Of a stretch of DNA of 14,172 nt, positions 14,106-14,172 are shown in pieces (the stretch's first letter is position 1; every line of letters starts with the position of its first letter). A model generated the notes under the pieces. That model was not told where the DNA came from and searched no databases. It was given only the letters and a program-made list of their open reading frames with translations. The DNA is taken from NCBI GenBank assembly GCA_036505615.1, contig DASXTB010000125.1, forward strand, positions 1-14,172, written 5' to 3'. The translations under genes were made by a program, and so were the position numbers. This DNA comes from DASXTB01 sp036505615 (GTDB lineage: Bacteria > Acidobacteriota > UBA6911 > JACQSX01).

Positions 14106-14172
14106 ATGGATTTTGGATTTGCCGAACCGGAGGCAGACAAACTGCGTTCTGGTTTGGGGTGGGCAAAAAGTT

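Noticed and set aside
13957..14166. Minus-strand 69-residue frame at the right edge
   Set aside because: Most of it is translated heptamer sequence (GHRSSVIGHQSS); the first 30 residues show no recognisable family, and no RBS can be checked at the edge.

Overview
The window looks like a chromosomal segment of a free-living Gram-negative-type bacterium of moderate GC content. The gene mix, the EF-P sequence type and the intergenic repeat style suggest Acidobacteriota or a relative, but that is inference; no rRNA, tRNA or other phylogenetic anchor was seen. There is no sign of a phage, plasmid, insertion sequence or CRISPR array. The coding content is housekeeping plus a few poorly understood families.

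Layout, left to right: the 3' end of serS (+); a nested inverted-repeat block; efp (-); a stand-alone SpoIIE/RsbU-type PP2C phosphatase (-); a 353-nt divergent intergenic region with three exact TTTTCCACA (DnaA-box-like) sites; a small protein with an H1-like basic tail, a His-Cys-Cys motif and an acidic end (+), closed by a textbook terminator; a possible 32-residue membrane peptide (+); a small secreted protein (-); a VWA-domain protein and a Mg-chelatase/MoxR-like AAA+ ATPase forming a two-gene unit (-) split by a 254-nt repeat array; gltA citrate synthase (+); an SDR oxidoreductase (-); a 555-nt repeat-rich gap; a PfkB kinase resembling KDG kinase (+); an overlapping SIMPL-domain/YjbQ-family pair (+); a 397-nt inverted heptamer array; a GT39-like membrane glycosyltransferase (-); and a final heptamer/octamer array to the right edge.

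The most striking non-coding feature is a set of at least seven short-period repeat tracts in the intergenic spaces (266-434, 4751-5004, 8147-8176, 9012-9056, 10511-10551, 11842-12232, 13838-14105), plus a weak one near 6564-6586. They differ in sequence but nearly all have a 7-nt period and share an RGT core. Four of them are built as two opposed arms. Several run flush against stop or start codons, so two genes (the VWA gene and the glycosyltransferase) have start codons touching or made of repeat DNA. The pattern resembles the heptameric short tandem repeats known from filamentous cyanobacteria.

Functional links visible in the sequence are the ATPase/VWA pair (a chaperone-like remodelling module), the translationally coupled SIMPL-YjbQ pair, and a possible hexuronate/KDG catabolic link between the divergent SDR and sugar kinase. 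The other genes look independent.
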